NCBI GenBank assembly: GCA_021772595.1
Contig: JAJFLS010000788.1
Span: forward strand, 1-6,822
Origin: Opitutales bacterium
GTDB taxonomy: Bacteria; Verrucomicrobiota; Verrucomicrobiia; Opitutales; Opitutaceae
Direction: 5' to 3'
DNA: 6,822 bases
Shown: piece by piece, positions 6,614-6,822 of the stretch
How the letters are laid out: each line of letters opens with the position of its first letter
How positions within the stretch are numbered: the first letter of the stretch is position 1
Program-made: the position numbers and the translations under genes
Notes under the pieces: model-generated
What the model saw: the letters and a program-made list of their open reading frames with translations, nothing else
The model's database searches: none
Told to the model about the DNA's origin: nothing

Positions 6614-6738
6614 CGCGTTGGATCAAGAAAACCGATGACAAGGGGCAGTACCCAGAGACGGTTGTAGCTCTCAAAGGTGTGATCGAGCTATGGAAGGATC
6701 AGGCAGTGAATCCAGAATACGACAAAGCAAGAGATTAA
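6592..6738 (+). pseudogene. Out-of-frame C-terminal end of the CSAMR sulfatase
   Basis: In the frame one base back from the preceding gene, 48 codons ending at TAA (6736-6738) encode a sequence beginning ENHRKILTRWIKKTDDKGQY and ending VNPEYDKARD. This resembles the normal end of this sulfatase type, where a short helix and a DDKGQ-like segment follow the AxVL helix. Adding one G after the CTG at 6590-6592 would read AYAKVLENHRKIL without a break and give a 499-residue protein. The lesion is therefore most simply a single-base deletion, or a sequencing indel at a GG. It has no start of its own and should not be called a separate gene. Confidence 0.8.
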
Positions 6739-6822
6739 AACACGCCGCCTTGCGACATGGAATCCTTAAGCTTCCACGTAAAATATCACGTTGAGTATAG
6801 ATCGTGGCTTAGAGGGTGTCTA
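6739..6822. other. Non-coding 3' flank with an imperfect inverted repeat
   Basis: After the displaced sulfatase end no further coding frame is evident. TAAG (6767-6770) plus CCACG (6774-6778) can pair with CGTGG plus CTTA (6803-6811), with a three-base bulge and a 24-base loop. There is no T-run after it, so it is a poor terminator candidate. The window ends here, so any gene beyond cannot be judged. Confidence 0.3.

Noticed and set aside
6811..6822. Terminal GAGGGTGTCTA as a possible insertion-sequence end
   Set aside because: It vaguely recalls some terminal inverted repeats, but no partner repeat, target duplication or transposase is in the window.

Overview
The window is a dense block of secreted sulfatase genes with almost nothing else in it. 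Five reading frames all belong to the type I (formylglycine-dependent, S1/PF00884) sulfatase superfamily. Each begins with a Sec-type signal peptide followed by the strand carrying the paired acidic metal ligands. Several different exported sulfatases side by side, near-even base composition by eye, and starts without clear Shine-Dalgarno sequences suggest a sulfated-polysaccharide degrader of the Planctomycetota-Verrucomicrobiota-Lentisphaerota group, probably marine. That placement is an inference from gene content; no taxonomic marker is present.

Layout: positions 1-64 hold nothing recognisable. A minus-strand sulfatase (65-1564) has a CSPSR active site and ends in an Asp-Ala repeat encoded by a hexanucleotide microsatellite (73-105). 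A divergent intergenic region (1565-1707) separates it from a plus-strand series: a CSPSR sulfatase (1708-3075); an internally deleted sulfatase remnant (3089-3631) that has lost the whole catalytic middle; a CTPTR sulfatase (3628-5163) joined to the remnant by an ATGA overlap; a 76-bp AT-rich gap with a 21-bp near-palindrome (5194-5214); and a CSAMR sulfatase (5240-6613) whose last 48 codons lie in another frame (6592-6738), which points to a one-base deletion near 6592. The last 84 bases are non-coding as far as I can see.

The genes would act together outside the cytoplasm, each probably removing sulfate from a different position or sugar of a complex glycan. The active-site signatures and flanking motifs differ enough to suggest separate subfamilies rather than recent tandem copies. 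No glycoside hydrolase, lyase, transporter, regulator or sulfatase-maturing enzyme lies in the window, so the substrate cannot be named.

I do not see a new class of system here. The most notable points are the two damaged sulfatases (in-frame catalytic deletion, C-terminal frameshift), the palindrome whose half-site recurs in the divergent promoter region, and the repeat-encoded acidic tail.
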